From the NCBI GenBank assembly GCA_038405045.1, contig JBBZIV010000002.1, positions 124,001 to 188,000 on the forward strand: a stretch of DNA of 64,000 nt, written 5' to 3'. This DNA is from Sporobacter sp038405045 (lineage in GTDB: Bacteria > Bacillota > Clostridia > Oscillospirales > Oscillospiraceae). The position numbers were made by a program, and so were the translations under genes. The first letter of the stretch is position 1. Every line of letters starts with the position of its first letter. Below, piece by piece: positions 50,673 to 57,856 of this stretch. The notes under the pieces are model-generated. The model had not been told where the DNA came from. It did not search any database and saw only the letters and a program-made list of their open reading frames with translations.

Positions 50673-50934
50673 CCGCTTCCTCCAGCTGCACTTTCAGCGC
50701 CTCATAAAAATCCTCGGGAAAGGTTGTCTCCAGCGCCCGCTCCAAAGCCTTCGTTTTCAGCGCTTTTTTCAGGCAATCGGCACTTTTGCAAACATATGCC
50801 CCACGACCCGGGTTTTTACCCCTGACGTCAAGAGACACGCTGCCGTCCGGCGCGCGGACGGCGCGGATGAGCTCTTTTTTCGGTTTCATGGCACGGCAGC
50901 CCAGACATTGCCGCATCGGTATTTTTTTCTGCAT
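50662..50934 (-). CDS. rnpM: YlxR/RnpM RNA-binding protein (DUF448)
   Basis: 90 residues from ATG at 50934 (AAAGGCGG 7 nt upstream). It has KKIPMRQCLGCRAMKPKKEL with a CxxC pair, RAVRAPDGSVSLDVRGKNPG, GRGAYVCKS and a C-terminal helix. YlxR has been described as a nucleoid/RNA-binding protein and, in Bacillus, as an RNase P modulator (RnpM). It lies between nusA and ylxQ as expected. Confidence 0.92.
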   Translation of the reverse strand: MQKKIPMRQCLGCRAMKPKKELIRAVRAPDGSVSLDVRGKNPGRGAYVCKSADCLKKALKTKALERALETTFPEDFYEALKVQLEEADGQ

Positions 50935-50988
50935 AGCCCGGCCGCCTTTCAATTATGATTTTTGCCCCAACGGGGTTACATTTGTTAT

Positions 50989-51012
50989 TGTAGGGGCGAT
51001 TATGAATCGCCC
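50989..51012 (+). repeat. Diverged REP-like palindrome inside the nusA operon
   Basis: TGTAGGGGCGATTATGAATCGCCC lies in the 85-bp gap between nusA and rnpM. It shares the TGTAGGGGCG head and GCGATT/AATCGC palindrome style with the REP elements around the RAYT gene at 57 kb but has a different stem, so it may be an older or second subfamily. Confidence 0.65.
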
Positions 51013-51019
51013 AATATCA

Positions 51020-52072
51020 TTATGCCTGCGATTCCGGCTTGATATCGATTTTAAAGCCCGTCAGCCGCGCGGCCAAACGAACGTTTTGCCCTTCCTTGCC
51101 AATGGCGAGGGAGAGCTGGTTATCCGGCACGATCACGCGGCAGCTTTTGCCGTCTTCGAGGATGGTAACGCCGAGAACAGCCGACGGGGCAAGTGCCGAG
51201 GCGATATACTCCTCCGAAACCTCGGAATATTTCACGATGTCAATCTTTTCGCCGCCGAGCTCGTCAACAATCGACGCCACGCGCCCGCCCTTGGGGCCGA
51301 CGCACGCGCCGATGGGGTCAACCTCGGGGTCAGAGGAGGCAACGGCGATTTTCGTCCGGCTGCCAGCCTCGCGCGCAATGCTTTTAATTTCAACGATGCC
51401 GTCAAAAATCTCCGGCACCTCCAGCTCGAAAAGACGCTTGACAAGACCGGGGTGCGTGCGGGAGATCAGAATCTGCGGGCCGCGCGTTGATTTCCGTACC
51501 TCAACGACGTAGACCTTTATACGGTCGCCCTCGCGGAGTGCCTCCGTCGGGATGCGCTCGCCGGGGGAGAGCATGGCCTCGGTAAATTCCGAATTGGAGC
51601 TGATTTGAATCGAAACACTGCCGTTGCGCGGTTCAATGCGCGTGACAACGCCCGTTAAAATTTCGTGTTCCTTGGAATTGAATTCATCAAAAACAATGCC
51701 GCGCTCTGCCTCGCGGATGCCTTGAATGATTACCTGCTTGGCCGCCTGCGCGGCAATCCGACCGAACTTTTTGGCGTCAACCGTTTCATTCACAACGTCG
51801 CCGACTTCGGCACCGGCGCTTATTTTTCTGGCCGCCTCCAGCGTAACCTGCGTGTCCGGGTCTGTGACAGGGTCGGCCACTTCTTTTTGCAGGTACATAT
51901 GAACCGTCTTGCCGACGGGGTCTAAAACGACGCGGGCGCAGTCCTGACAGGCGGGGGAGTCTTTTTTCAGGGCCGCCAGAAGCGCCTGCTCGATTTTCTC
52001 AAGCATATAAGACTGCGGGATGCCCTTTTCCTTTTCAATGTCGGCTATCGCTGAGAAAAATTCGGCATTCAT
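51020..52072 (-). CDS. nusA: Transcription termination/antitermination factor NusA
   Basis: 350 residues, the short Firmicutes form without C-terminal acidic repeats. The N-terminal RNA-polymerase-binding domain is followed by S1 (EILTGVVTRIEPRNGSVSIQ), KH1 (SRTHPGLVKRLFELEVPEIF, DPIGACVGPKGGRV) and KH2 (VPDNQLSLAIGKEGQNVRLA). NusA increases pausing and intrinsic termination. That matters here because the leader of its own operon carries an intrinsic terminator (52617-52645). Confidence 0.96.
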   Translation of the reverse strand: MNAEFFSAIADIEKEKGIPQSYMLEKIEQALLAALKKDSPACQDCARVVLDPVGKTVHMYLQKEVADPVTDPDTQVTLEAARKISAGAEVGDVVNETVDAKKFGRIAAQAAKQVIIQGIREAERGIVFDEFNSKEHEILTGVVTRIEPRNGSVSIQISSNSEFTEAMLSPGERIPTEALREGDRIKVYVVEVRKSTRGPQILISRTHPGLVKRLFELEVPEIFDGIVEIKSIAREAGSRTKIAVASSDPEVDPIGACVGPKGGRVASIVDELGGEKIDIVKYSEVSEEYIASALAPSAVLGVTILEDGKSCRVIVPDNQLSLAIGKEGQNVRLAARLTGFKIDIKPESQA

Positions 52073-52091
52073 GGATGTGCTCCTCCAATAT

Positions 52092-52544
52092 CTAACTTAT
52101 GCGAAGGCGCACGTTGGCGACTTCGCTTTTTGGCAGCTGATGCAAGGTGTCCGCTATTTTTATGTCAACCGTATCGCCGGTGCCGTCCACAAGCGTGCCG
52201 ACAAACTCCTTGCGCCCGCCCTGCGCCTTATAGAGCTTTACCTCAACGAGATGGCCCTGAAACCGCGCAAAATCCGAAGGGCGGCGGAGGGCGCGTTCGG
52301 CCCCGGCGGAGGAGACCTCAAAGGTGTAGCTGTCCGGCACGGGGTCGTGCTCGTCAAGCAGCGGGTCAAGCGCGCGGCTGATATTTTCACAATCGTCCAG
52401 CGTCGCGCCGCCGTCGCGGTCAATGTACACCCTGAGGTACCAATAACCCGCTTCCTTCACATACTCAACGTCCCACAGCTCGCAGCCGAACTGGCGGACG
52501 ACCGGCTCGGCCAGCGCCGCGACCTTGTCTGTTACTTTTTTCAT
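52092..52544 (-). CDS. rimP: Ribosome maturation factor RimP
   Basis: A 150-residue RimP: VTDKVAALAEPVVRQFGCEL, DVEYVKEAGYWYLRVYIDR, CENISRALDPLLDEHDPVPD and YTFEVSSAGAERALRRPSDF. It assists 30S assembly. It is the first gene of the leftward operon; the promoter at 52675-52703 lies about 130 bp upstream, with a terminator hairpin between. Confidence 0.95.
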   Translation of the reverse strand: MKKVTDKVAALAEPVVRQFGCELWDVEYVKEAGYWYLRVYIDRDGGATLDDCENISRALDPLLDEHDPVPDSYTFEVSSAGAERALRRPSDFARFQGHLVEVKLYKAQGGRKEFVGTLVDGTGDTVDIKIADTLHQLPKSEVANVRLRIS

Positions 52545-52616
52545 ATAACGCCTCTTTAATAATAACGGGTTTAATAACGGTATGTGCCTTCGGCAAATTT
52601 AACAATTTACAATAAC

Positions 52617-52645
52617 GCAAGAAAAAGAGTGGGAAAAACCCACTC
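52617..52645 (-). terminator. Intrinsic terminator in the rimP-nusA leader
   Basis: Read leftward, GAGTGGG TTTTT CCCACTC is followed directly by TTTTTCTTG. It begins about 23 nt after the expected transcription start and ends about 73 bp before rimP. An attenuator controlling the whole nusA-infB operon is the natural reading. No other gene lies upstream that it could serve. Confidence 0.72.
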
Positions 52646-52674
52646 AAACCGTCTCTGCCATGACTAACGTGTGA

Positions 52675-52703
52675 ATTATACCACTCAGAGCAGTCAATTG
52701 CAA
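52675..52703 (-). promoter_or_regulatory. Promoter of the rimP-nusA-infB operon
   Basis: Read leftward, TTGCAA (52703-52698), a 17-bp spacer, then perfect TATAAT (52680-52675). Confidence 0.7.
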
Positions 52704-52836
52704 GCGTTTTCCGCATTTAGTTTTTCACGCGGCCAGTTATTTATTATAATGAATCGTGGCGGCGCGGCCGCCGTGGGTAAAAGGGTTATTTTGCCCGCTG
52801 TAACATAACTGTAATATAAATATTTCCTTTTTTGAA

Positions 52837-52865
52837 TTGACATGATTCGGTTCATTCTCTATAAT
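52837..52865 (+). promoter_or_regulatory. Fully consensus SigA promoter of the S-layer gene
   Basis: TTGACA (52837-52842), a 17-bp spacer, then TATAAT (52860-52865), all twelve positions matching consensus. This agrees with very high expression of the S-layer gene. Confidence 0.85.
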
Positions 52866-52872
52866 CATCCTT

Positions 52873-53275
52873 GGAATAAAACGTACAGTATACCCATTTT
52901 CTGAATGGATTATGTACGGCAAGCAGGGCTGAAGGTATGTGGTGTGCCGCGTCAGACTTGTCTTGGAGGTCTTTATGTATGATGGGGGGCGGCCTTACCG
53001 CCGCACCCCTGCCTCCTTCGGCAAAGCTGCTTTCGCCCAGCGAAGCTCCAAAAACGGTACAAACATCCGTCCCCGGTACTAGCCGAACCGGCGCGGATGC
53101 CGTACATAAACAAGCCGACCCCGCAAACCCCGCTCGTTTATAAGACCCGGGGCGTCACATTCACCACGCCGGTAGAACGGCTTGGGCGCTTTTGCGGCTT
53201 ATCAAAAAGGCGGCCCGTTTAGGGCAAGGCAGAAAAAGCGTGTAATCACGCAAAAAAATAATAGGAGGAAAATAC
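52873..53275 (+). other. Long (~400 nt) untranslated leader of the S-layer mRNA
   Basis: No gene is recognised between the consensus promoter and the S-layer start. The stretch contains a GC-rich hairpin (GGGGGGCGGC / GCCGCACCCC near 52983-53010) and other inverted repeats. It does not match the c-di-GMP or c-di-AMP riboswitch consensus as I know them. It probably stabilises the mRNA or controls translation. It ends in ATAGGAGGAAAATAC before the ATG. Confidence 0.55.
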
Positions 53276-55750
53276 ATGAAGAAGAACCTTAGAAAAGTTC
53301 TCGCAGTCGTTCTCGTCGTCTGCATTGCTATGAGCTTTGTAACGATTGCTTCTGCGAAATCGTTCACAGACGATACCAGCATCAAGTATACTGAAGCTGT
53401 TAGCGTCGTGAGCGGTATCGGTGCTATCAATGGTTATACCGATGGTAGCTTCGGCCCGACAAAGAGCATTACACGTGCTGAGGCCGCGAAGATGATCGCT
53501 TACACAGTCCTCGGCCCCACGGTTGCTGGCGCTCTGCCTGCCGCCACCTCGTCCTTCTCTGATGTCAAGTCCACCGACTGGGCTTCCAAGTACATTGAGT
53601 ACTGCGTCCAGAACGGTATCATCAACGGCATCGGCAATGGCAAGTTCAATCCGGATGGTAACGTCACAGGCATCGAACTGGCCAAAATGCTGCTCACAGC
53701 CGTCGGCTACGGCAAGGACAATGAATACACAGGCGCCAATTGGGCGTTCACTGTTATTCAGGATGCTTTCAACAACGGCATTTTCAACGGCAATGAGTCC
53801 GGCAACTACGCTGTTGCTGCGACGCGTGAAGAAGCCGCTCTCTACATCTTCAATGTTCTCATGAACACGGTGAAGGTTACCTACTCCAAAGTCACTGACA
53901 CATACACTAACGTCGCTGGTAACAAGACGATTGCCATGGCCACCTATGGCATGGTTACACCTATTGTTGGCGTTATCACAGCCAATGCGGCTACAGGCGC
54001 TACGGGCACTAAAGTTGCAACTGCGACTGTTGCCGGTGGCAAAATCACAGATATTGCGGATGTAGCTGGCGTACCGACAACCACAACATATACTTATACG
54101 ACTGCGCTGAACCAGGTTGGTCAGGTTGTTAAGGTGTATTATAAGGATGCGAGCACAGTTTATAGCATGGTGCCGGTTTCTACGGCTGTTACGGTTTCTA
54201 CTGCAATTGCAGCATCTGCGACCAATTATGCTGCGGCATTCGGCACTGCAACGGCTTCTGCTAGCACCGGTGTTATGAACGCTACTGCAAACATTGCGGC
54301 TGTTACGGTTGATGCTGCTATTGCTGGCGCATTCAACGGCACAACCGCTGCTTCCACTGGTACGTATCAGGTTTACGGCGGTGAGGTTGTTTCCTACGTT
54401 GCGCCCTCAGTCTCCACGCTTGACAAGGTAGACGATATTGTTACCGCTGCTGGCGTAACGACTTACTCGTTTAACACGCTGGCTGATAAGGTGAGCACTC
54501 TGATTGTCAACACCGCCGGTGTTGTTAAGGGCGACATTGTGAAAGTCACACAGGCTGGCACTATGTACACGCTCGAAAAGACCTCCACGGTTGTCGGCAA
54601 GATCACCGAAGTTGGTGCTGCTAATTCTTATGTCGTTGTCAACGGCACGAAGTATACGCTTTCTACTTCTGCCAACGGCACCGGCCTCGCTATCGCTACT
54701 AACTACACGGATAACTACACAATTTACCTCGATTCCGCTGGCACATATTTTGCTTCTGTCGTGGTTACTCCGGCGGCTGCCACAAGTAACGTTGTGTATC
54801 TGACGGGCGTCTCATATCCTGTGACAGGCGCATACGGTGCCGTTACAATGGCTATTCAGGCTGTTGATAGCACAGGCAAAGAAGTTATCTATAACACCGG
54901 TGCAGCTTTAGACCCACAGATTGATGACGAAGTCGTGAACGCCGCTCTTGATGGCGACGCAATTTCCGAAGTCATTGCTGGTTTCTACAAAGTCACTGTC
55001 AACACCACCACTGGCGTTGCAGACTTCGCGGCCTATGCTACCCCGGGTGACTTTGTTGCCGTATCCGCTGTTGGCGTTGCTACAGGCACAGAAGTTCGCA
55101 ATGGTACGAACTACTACTATGATGCCAATGTGAAGTTCATCTTTGTTAGCGGCTCCGGTGCGACGCTGAAGATTGAGACCGTCACGGGTGTTGCTGCGTC
55201 CAAGGACAACAACCTCACAAACGCTCTTGTGTACTTCAACAACACGACGGCTGTCAACAAAGTGATCAGCACGGTTATTGTTCCGGCTGCTTACACGGCT
55301 CCCGCATCGTCTGGCTCGACGGCTCCAGTCATCTACATCCCGCTGGGTACAGTGATGACCGGCTCTAATGCGAACGGCAACGTCTTCTCAGTCTACATTG
55401 ATGGCGTAAAGACGACGATCACAGCTGTTGACTCAAACGCTAACATTGCAGCGGTTGATGATGGCTTTGCGACCTATACGCTTACGAACGGCGTTTACGA
55501 CTTCACAGGTGTCAATGGCGCTGCGAACCTGACGCTCAATGTTGCTGTTGCTAACAACGGGATCTACAACAGCTTCATCAATGCGATCAACGCCGCTGGT
55601 GCGACGGTTATTGACCTTGTCAATGCGACACCGGTTTACACCTCCGTTGCCGCTATGGAAGCTGCCACAGCGACCAAGGCCTTCACAATCGATACGGTTG
55701 CTGATTCAACAGGCAAGATTATCACGATCTACATCACCGGCATTGCCTAA
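53276..55750 (+). CDS. Major S-layer protein with N-terminal SLH domains
   Basis: 824 residues. The signal peptide (residues 1-26, KKNLRKVLAVVLVVCIAMSF) is followed by three SLH-type units over ~27-200: IGAINGYTDGSFGPTKSITR, YCVQNGIINGIGNGKFNPDG and DAFNNGIFNGNESGNYAVAA. The rest is rich in Thr, Ala, Val, Gly and Asn, almost free of Cys, and beta-strand-like. The codon set is narrower and differs from neighbouring genes (GGC, AAC, AAG, GCT and GTT favoured), typical of a very highly expressed gene. SLH units attach it to pyruvylated secondary cell-wall polymer. It probably forms the paracrystalline coat. Confidence 0.9.
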   Translation: MKKNLRKVLAVVLVVCIAMSFVTIASAKSFTDDTSIKYTEAVSVVSGIGAINGYTDGSFGPTKSITRAEAAKMIAYTVLGPTVAGALPAATSSFSDVKSTDWASKYIEYCVQNGIINGIGNGKFNPDGNVTGIELAKMLLTAVGYGKDNEYTGANWAFTVIQDAFNNGIFNGNESGNYAVAATREEAALYIFNVLMNTVKVTYSKVTDTYTNVAGNKTIAMATYGMVTPIVGVITANAATGATGTKVATATVAGGKITDIADVAGVPTTTTYTYTTALNQVGQVVKVYYKDASTVYSMVPVSTAVTVSTAIAASATNYAAAFGTATASASTGVMNATANIAAVTVDAAIAGAFNGTTAASTGTYQVYGGEVVSYVAPSVSTLDKVDDIVTAAGVTTYSFNTLADKVSTLIVNTAGVVKGDIVKVTQAGTMYTLEKTSTVVGKITEVGAANSYVVVNGTKYTLSTSANGTGLAIATNYTDNYTIYLDSAGTYFASVVVTPAAATSNVVYLTGVSYPVTGAYGAVTMAIQAVDSTGKEVIYNTGAALDPQIDDEVVNAALDGDAISEVIAGFYKVTVNTTTGVADFAAYATPGDFVAVSAVGVATGTEVRNGTNYYYDANVKFIFVSGSGATLKIETVTGVAASKDNNLTNALVYFNNTTAVNKVISTVIVPAAYTAPASSGSTAPVIYIPLGTVMTGSNANGNVFSVYIDGVKTTITAVDSNANIAAVDDGFATYTLTNGVYDFTGVNGAANLTLNVAVANNGIYNSFINAINAAGATVIDLVNATPVYTSVAAMEAATATKAFTIDTVADSTGKIITIYITGIA

Positions 55751-55783
55751 CCTAACCCTCTGACGCTTTATAGCGTTTAGAAG

Positions 55784-55818
55784 AGAGAACCTCCGCCGAA
55801 AGGCGGGGGTTCTCTTTT
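55784..55818 (+). terminator. Strong terminator of the S-layer gene
   Basis: AGAGAACCTCCGCC / GGCGGGGGTTCTCT with a 4-nt loop, followed by TTTTC, 33 bp after the stop. Confidence 0.88.
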
Positions 55819-55853
55819 CGCTGTCAAGGCTTAAAAATGAAATATTCCTATTG

Positions 55854-55883
55854 TTGACAGGCAGTAGAAAAAGCCGGTATACT
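55854..55883 (+). promoter_or_regulatory. Promoter of the second stalk-domain gene
   Basis: TTGACA (55854-55859), an 18-bp spacer, then TATACT (55878-55883), 34 bp before the ATG. Confidence 0.7.
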
Positions 55884-55917
55884 AGGCCTATCCATATTCA
55901 GTAAAGAAGATGATTGA

Positions 55918-56751
55918 ATGAAATCTGCAAAGAAAACAATCGCCGGTCTTTTGGCTGCCACTTTTCTTATCGGCGCGGTGTCACTGTCGGCGCTGGCCGC
56001 CGGGGTGACGGCAAAACGCTCGTCCTCCAGCGTCAAAATTTCGGATAAAACAATGGCGTTTGAGGCGTACACCATTGACAGCAACAACTATTTTAAGCTG
56101 CGGGATATTGCGATGGCGCTTTCAAACACAACGGCGCGGTTCTCGGTCGATTATAACGCGGCGACAAATTCGATTTATCTTTTAACGAACAAATACTATA
56201 TACCGGTCGGCGGCGAGATGACATCGTCCGGCAGCGCCTCAACCGTTACGGCCACGCCCACAACGTCCAGCGTTTATCTAAACGGCCAGCCGATCAGCCT
56301 GACGGCGTATACCATCGGCGGCTACAATTACTTTAAGCTGCGCGATATTGGCTTAACGCTCAATATTGGCGTTACGTTTGACGCTAAATACAATATAATC
56401 ACCGTTGACCCGAACAGCTCATACTATCTGGCGGCATTTTTAGAAGTCCTGCCGAACGCGGGATATGACACGACTAGCGGGGTTATCAATGCCCATGATA
56501 CGGACAATGGCTATATAACAATTAACATCATGAGTGAAAGTTATTATAAGATAACAGCCGAGCAACTCACAACAACGCATGACCTGACGGTTCTGAAAAA
56601 CGTTCTCGGTGTTCTTGTGGCATCGCCTGATACCATCATGACGGCTTTAAAAGACAATAAAGACGCGGGGACAAAAAGGATGACGCTGGGTGACCGGCAG
56701 ATTATGTATTATTACACGACCAACACGCGTTACATCGAAATCAACTGGTAA
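55918..56751 (+). CDS. Secreted stalk-domain (copper amine oxidase N-terminal-like) protein
   Basis: A 277-residue exported protein. The signal peptide spans residues 1-28 (AGLLAATFLIGAVSLSALAA). Two repeats of the stalk type follow: AYTIDSNNYFKLRDIAMALS and AYTIGGYNYFKLRDIGLTLN, each ending in a YNIITV-like strand, separated by a Ser/Thr-rich linker. The last ~110 residues form a separate domain not recognised. It shares the YFKLRDIA signature with many Clostridia surface proteins. It lies between the S-layer gene and the T-box leader and has its own promoter. Confidence 0.78.
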   Translation: MKSAKKTIAGLLAATFLIGAVSLSALAAGVTAKRSSSSVKISDKTMAFEAYTIDSNNYFKLRDIAMALSNTTARFSVDYNAATNSIYLLTNKYYIPVGGEMTSSGSASTVTATPTTSSVYLNGQPISLTAYTIGGYNYFKLRDIGLTLNIGVTFDAKYNIITVDPNSSYYLAAFLEVLPNAGYDTTSGVINAHDTDNGYITINIMSESYYKITAEQLTTTHDLTVLKNVLGVLVASPDTIMTALKDNKDAGTKRMTLGDRQIMYYYTTNTRYIEINW

Positions 56752-56780
56752 AACAAATACCCCTCTGTTAAGCGCGTGCC

Positions 56781-56810
56781 TTGACACCCAAGCGCAAGGC
56801 GTGCTAAACT
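56781..56810 (+). promoter_or_regulatory. Promoter of the T-box-controlled transcript
   Basis: TTGACA (56781-56786), an 18-bp spacer, then TAAACT (56805-56810), just upstream of the T-box leader. Confidence 0.6.
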
Positions 56811-56816
56811 ATTCCT

Positions 56817-57064
56817 AATATATCCGCGAAGATCGGAAAGAGTAGGGCACGCGCGCCGCAAGGCGTTTTGCCGCCAGAGAAGGGCCGCCGCTGGCTGAAA
56901 GCGGCCTTCGGCAAAGGTTGCCCAAAGTGCATCCGGGAGCGGGGGGCTGTAACGGCCCCCGTGGGGCCGCGTTAAGGCCAAAAAGGCGCTGTTTAAACGG
57001 CGCGAATGAGAGTGGAACCGCGGGTCACGCCGCCTCTTGTACAGGTCAAGAGGCGGCGTTTTTG
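56817..57064 (+). promoter_or_regulatory. T-box riboswitch leader, probably cysteine-specific
   Basis: The leader has the T-box features in order: GAAGATCGGAAAGAGTAGGGCA, a stem with CAGAGAAGGGCC...GGCTGAAAGCGGCC, the antiterminator bulge AGTGGAACCGCGG (57011-57023), and an intrinsic terminator ACGCCGCCTCTT / AAGAGGCGGCGT plus TTTTT (57027-57064). Uncharged tRNA binding should favour readthrough. A TGC (Cys) triplet in AAAGTGCATCCGGGAGC (56928-56930) is a possible specifier, which fits cysE and cysS downstream, but the specifier loop was not folded. The RAYT gene and its REPs now separate leader and cysE. Confidence 0.85.
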
Positions 57065-57069
57065 TCACT

Positions 57070-57095
57070 GTAGGGGCGGATTCCATATCCGCCCG
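57070..57095 (+). repeat. REP palindrome, left outer copy
   Basis: GTAGGGGCGG ATTCCATATCCGCCCG: a palindromic GGGCGGAT / ATCCGCCC with a short loop, directly after the T-box terminator. It is in the same orientation as the copy at 57131. Confidence 0.88.
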
Positions 57096-57130
57096 ATTCT
57101 GAAAAAGCCACCACCATGTATGACGCCAAC

Positions 57131-57157
57131 TGTAGGGGCGGATTCCATATCCGCCCG
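57131..57157 (+). repeat. REP palindrome, left inner copy
   Basis: The same element as at 57070, with TGTA at its head, ending 15 bp before the RAYT start codon. The 35-bp spacer between the two left copies contains GAAAAAGCCACCAC, whose core is repeated on the right side at 57772. Confidence 0.88.
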
Positions 57158-57172
57158 CATGAGGAAACGCTG

Positions 57173-57688
57173 ATGTTTGATATTCAAAGGAAATCAATAA
57201 GGCTGAAAAATTATGATTATGGGCGGCCCGGGTATTATTATGTTACAATTTGCACGCAGAACAGAGATAAATTGTTTGGATGTGTTGTGGGGGCAGATTC
57301 CACATCCGCCAGCGCCGAGATGATATTAAACGACGCGGGAAAAATGATAGAAACGACATATTTGAATATCTGCGAAAAATTTTCGGCTATCAAATTGCAT
57401 GAATTTATCATTATGCCGAATCATTTTCACAGCATTATTCAAATCACATCAAAAAATACGGATAGGAAATGCGCTCTGTCAAACATTATTCAAACATTTA
57501 AACGCGAAACGACGATTAAATATATTGATGGCGTCAATCATGATATATATGAACCGTTTGAAGGGCGGGTTTGGCAGAGAGGCTATTACGAGCACATCAT
57601 AAGGTCGAATAAAGAATTGCTAGGCATACGGCAATATATCATCGGCAATCCGGTGAAATGGTCAACCGATGAATATTTTCAAAAATAA
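57173..57688 (+). CDS. REP-associated tyrosine transposase (RAYT, Y1/IS200-like)
   Basis: 171 residues from ATG at 57173 (GAGGA 7 nt upstream). The Y1 HUH nuclease fold is complete: GYYYVTICTQNRDKLFG, the metal motif MPNHFHSII (His84, His86) and the catalytic Tyr region QRGYYEHIIRS (Tyr138/139), then RQYIIGNPVKW. RAYTs cut and spread REP palindromes; here REPs flank the gene in inverted orientation. Nucleotides 57287-57310 inside the gene are themselves REP-like and read as GADSTSA in the protein, between the first strand and the ILNDAGKMIE region. The gene sits between a T-box and cysE, so its transcription may depend on charged tRNA level. Confidence 0.92.
   Translation: MFDIQRKSIRLKNYDYGRPGYYYVTICTQNRDKLFGCVVGADSTSASAEMILNDAGKMIETTYLNICEKFSAIKLHEFIIMPNHFHSIIQITSKNTDRKCALSNIIQTFKRETTIKYIDGVNHDIYEPFEGRVWQRGYYEHIIRSNKELLGIRQYIIGNPVKWSTDEYFQK
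57287..57310 (+). repeat. REP-like copy embedded in the RAYT coding sequence
   Basis: GTGGGGGCAGATTCCACATCCGCC differs from the flanking REP head GTAGGGGCGGATTCCATATCCGCC at only three positions. It stays in frame within the transposase gene. Confidence 0.75.
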
Positions 57689-57690
57689 AA

Positions 57691-57715
57691 GGGCGGATAT
57701 GCAATCCGCCCCTAC
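57691..57715 (-). repeat. REP palindrome, right inner copy (inverted)
   Basis: GGGCGGATATGCAATCCGCC CCTAC, the reverse orientation of the left copies, beginning 2 bp after the RAYT stop. Confidence 0.85.
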
Positions 57716-57751
57716 GGTCGGTGCATACCGCGTTGCGTCGGTTACCCCATA

Positions 57752-57814
57752 CGGGCGGATAGGAAAGCCACCACGATACGCTGGACACGGGCGGATATGG
57801 AATCCGCCCCTACA
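57752..57814 (-). repeat. Half REP plus full REP, right outer pair
   Basis: A partial REP (CGGGCGGATA at 57752) is followed by GGAAAGCCACCACGATACGC and a full inverted REP at 57788-57814 that ends CCGCCCCTACA. The intervening sequence resembles the one between the left REPs (57070-57157), so the two flanks are rough mirror images. Confidence 0.78.
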
Positions 57815-57856
57815 GTGGTCAACCTTATAACGCCCATCGTCAAGGAGCTGAAGTAT

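Noticed and set aside
52873..53275. Cyclic-di-GMP or cyclic-di-AMP riboswitch ahead of the S-layer gene
   Set aside because: No match by eye to the conserved cores of either class.
57070..57814. CRISPR array made of the repeated GGGCGGAT palindromes
   Set aside because: Spacing is irregular, orientation flips, copies lie outside coding genes, and a Y1 transposase is present. REP elements explain all of it.
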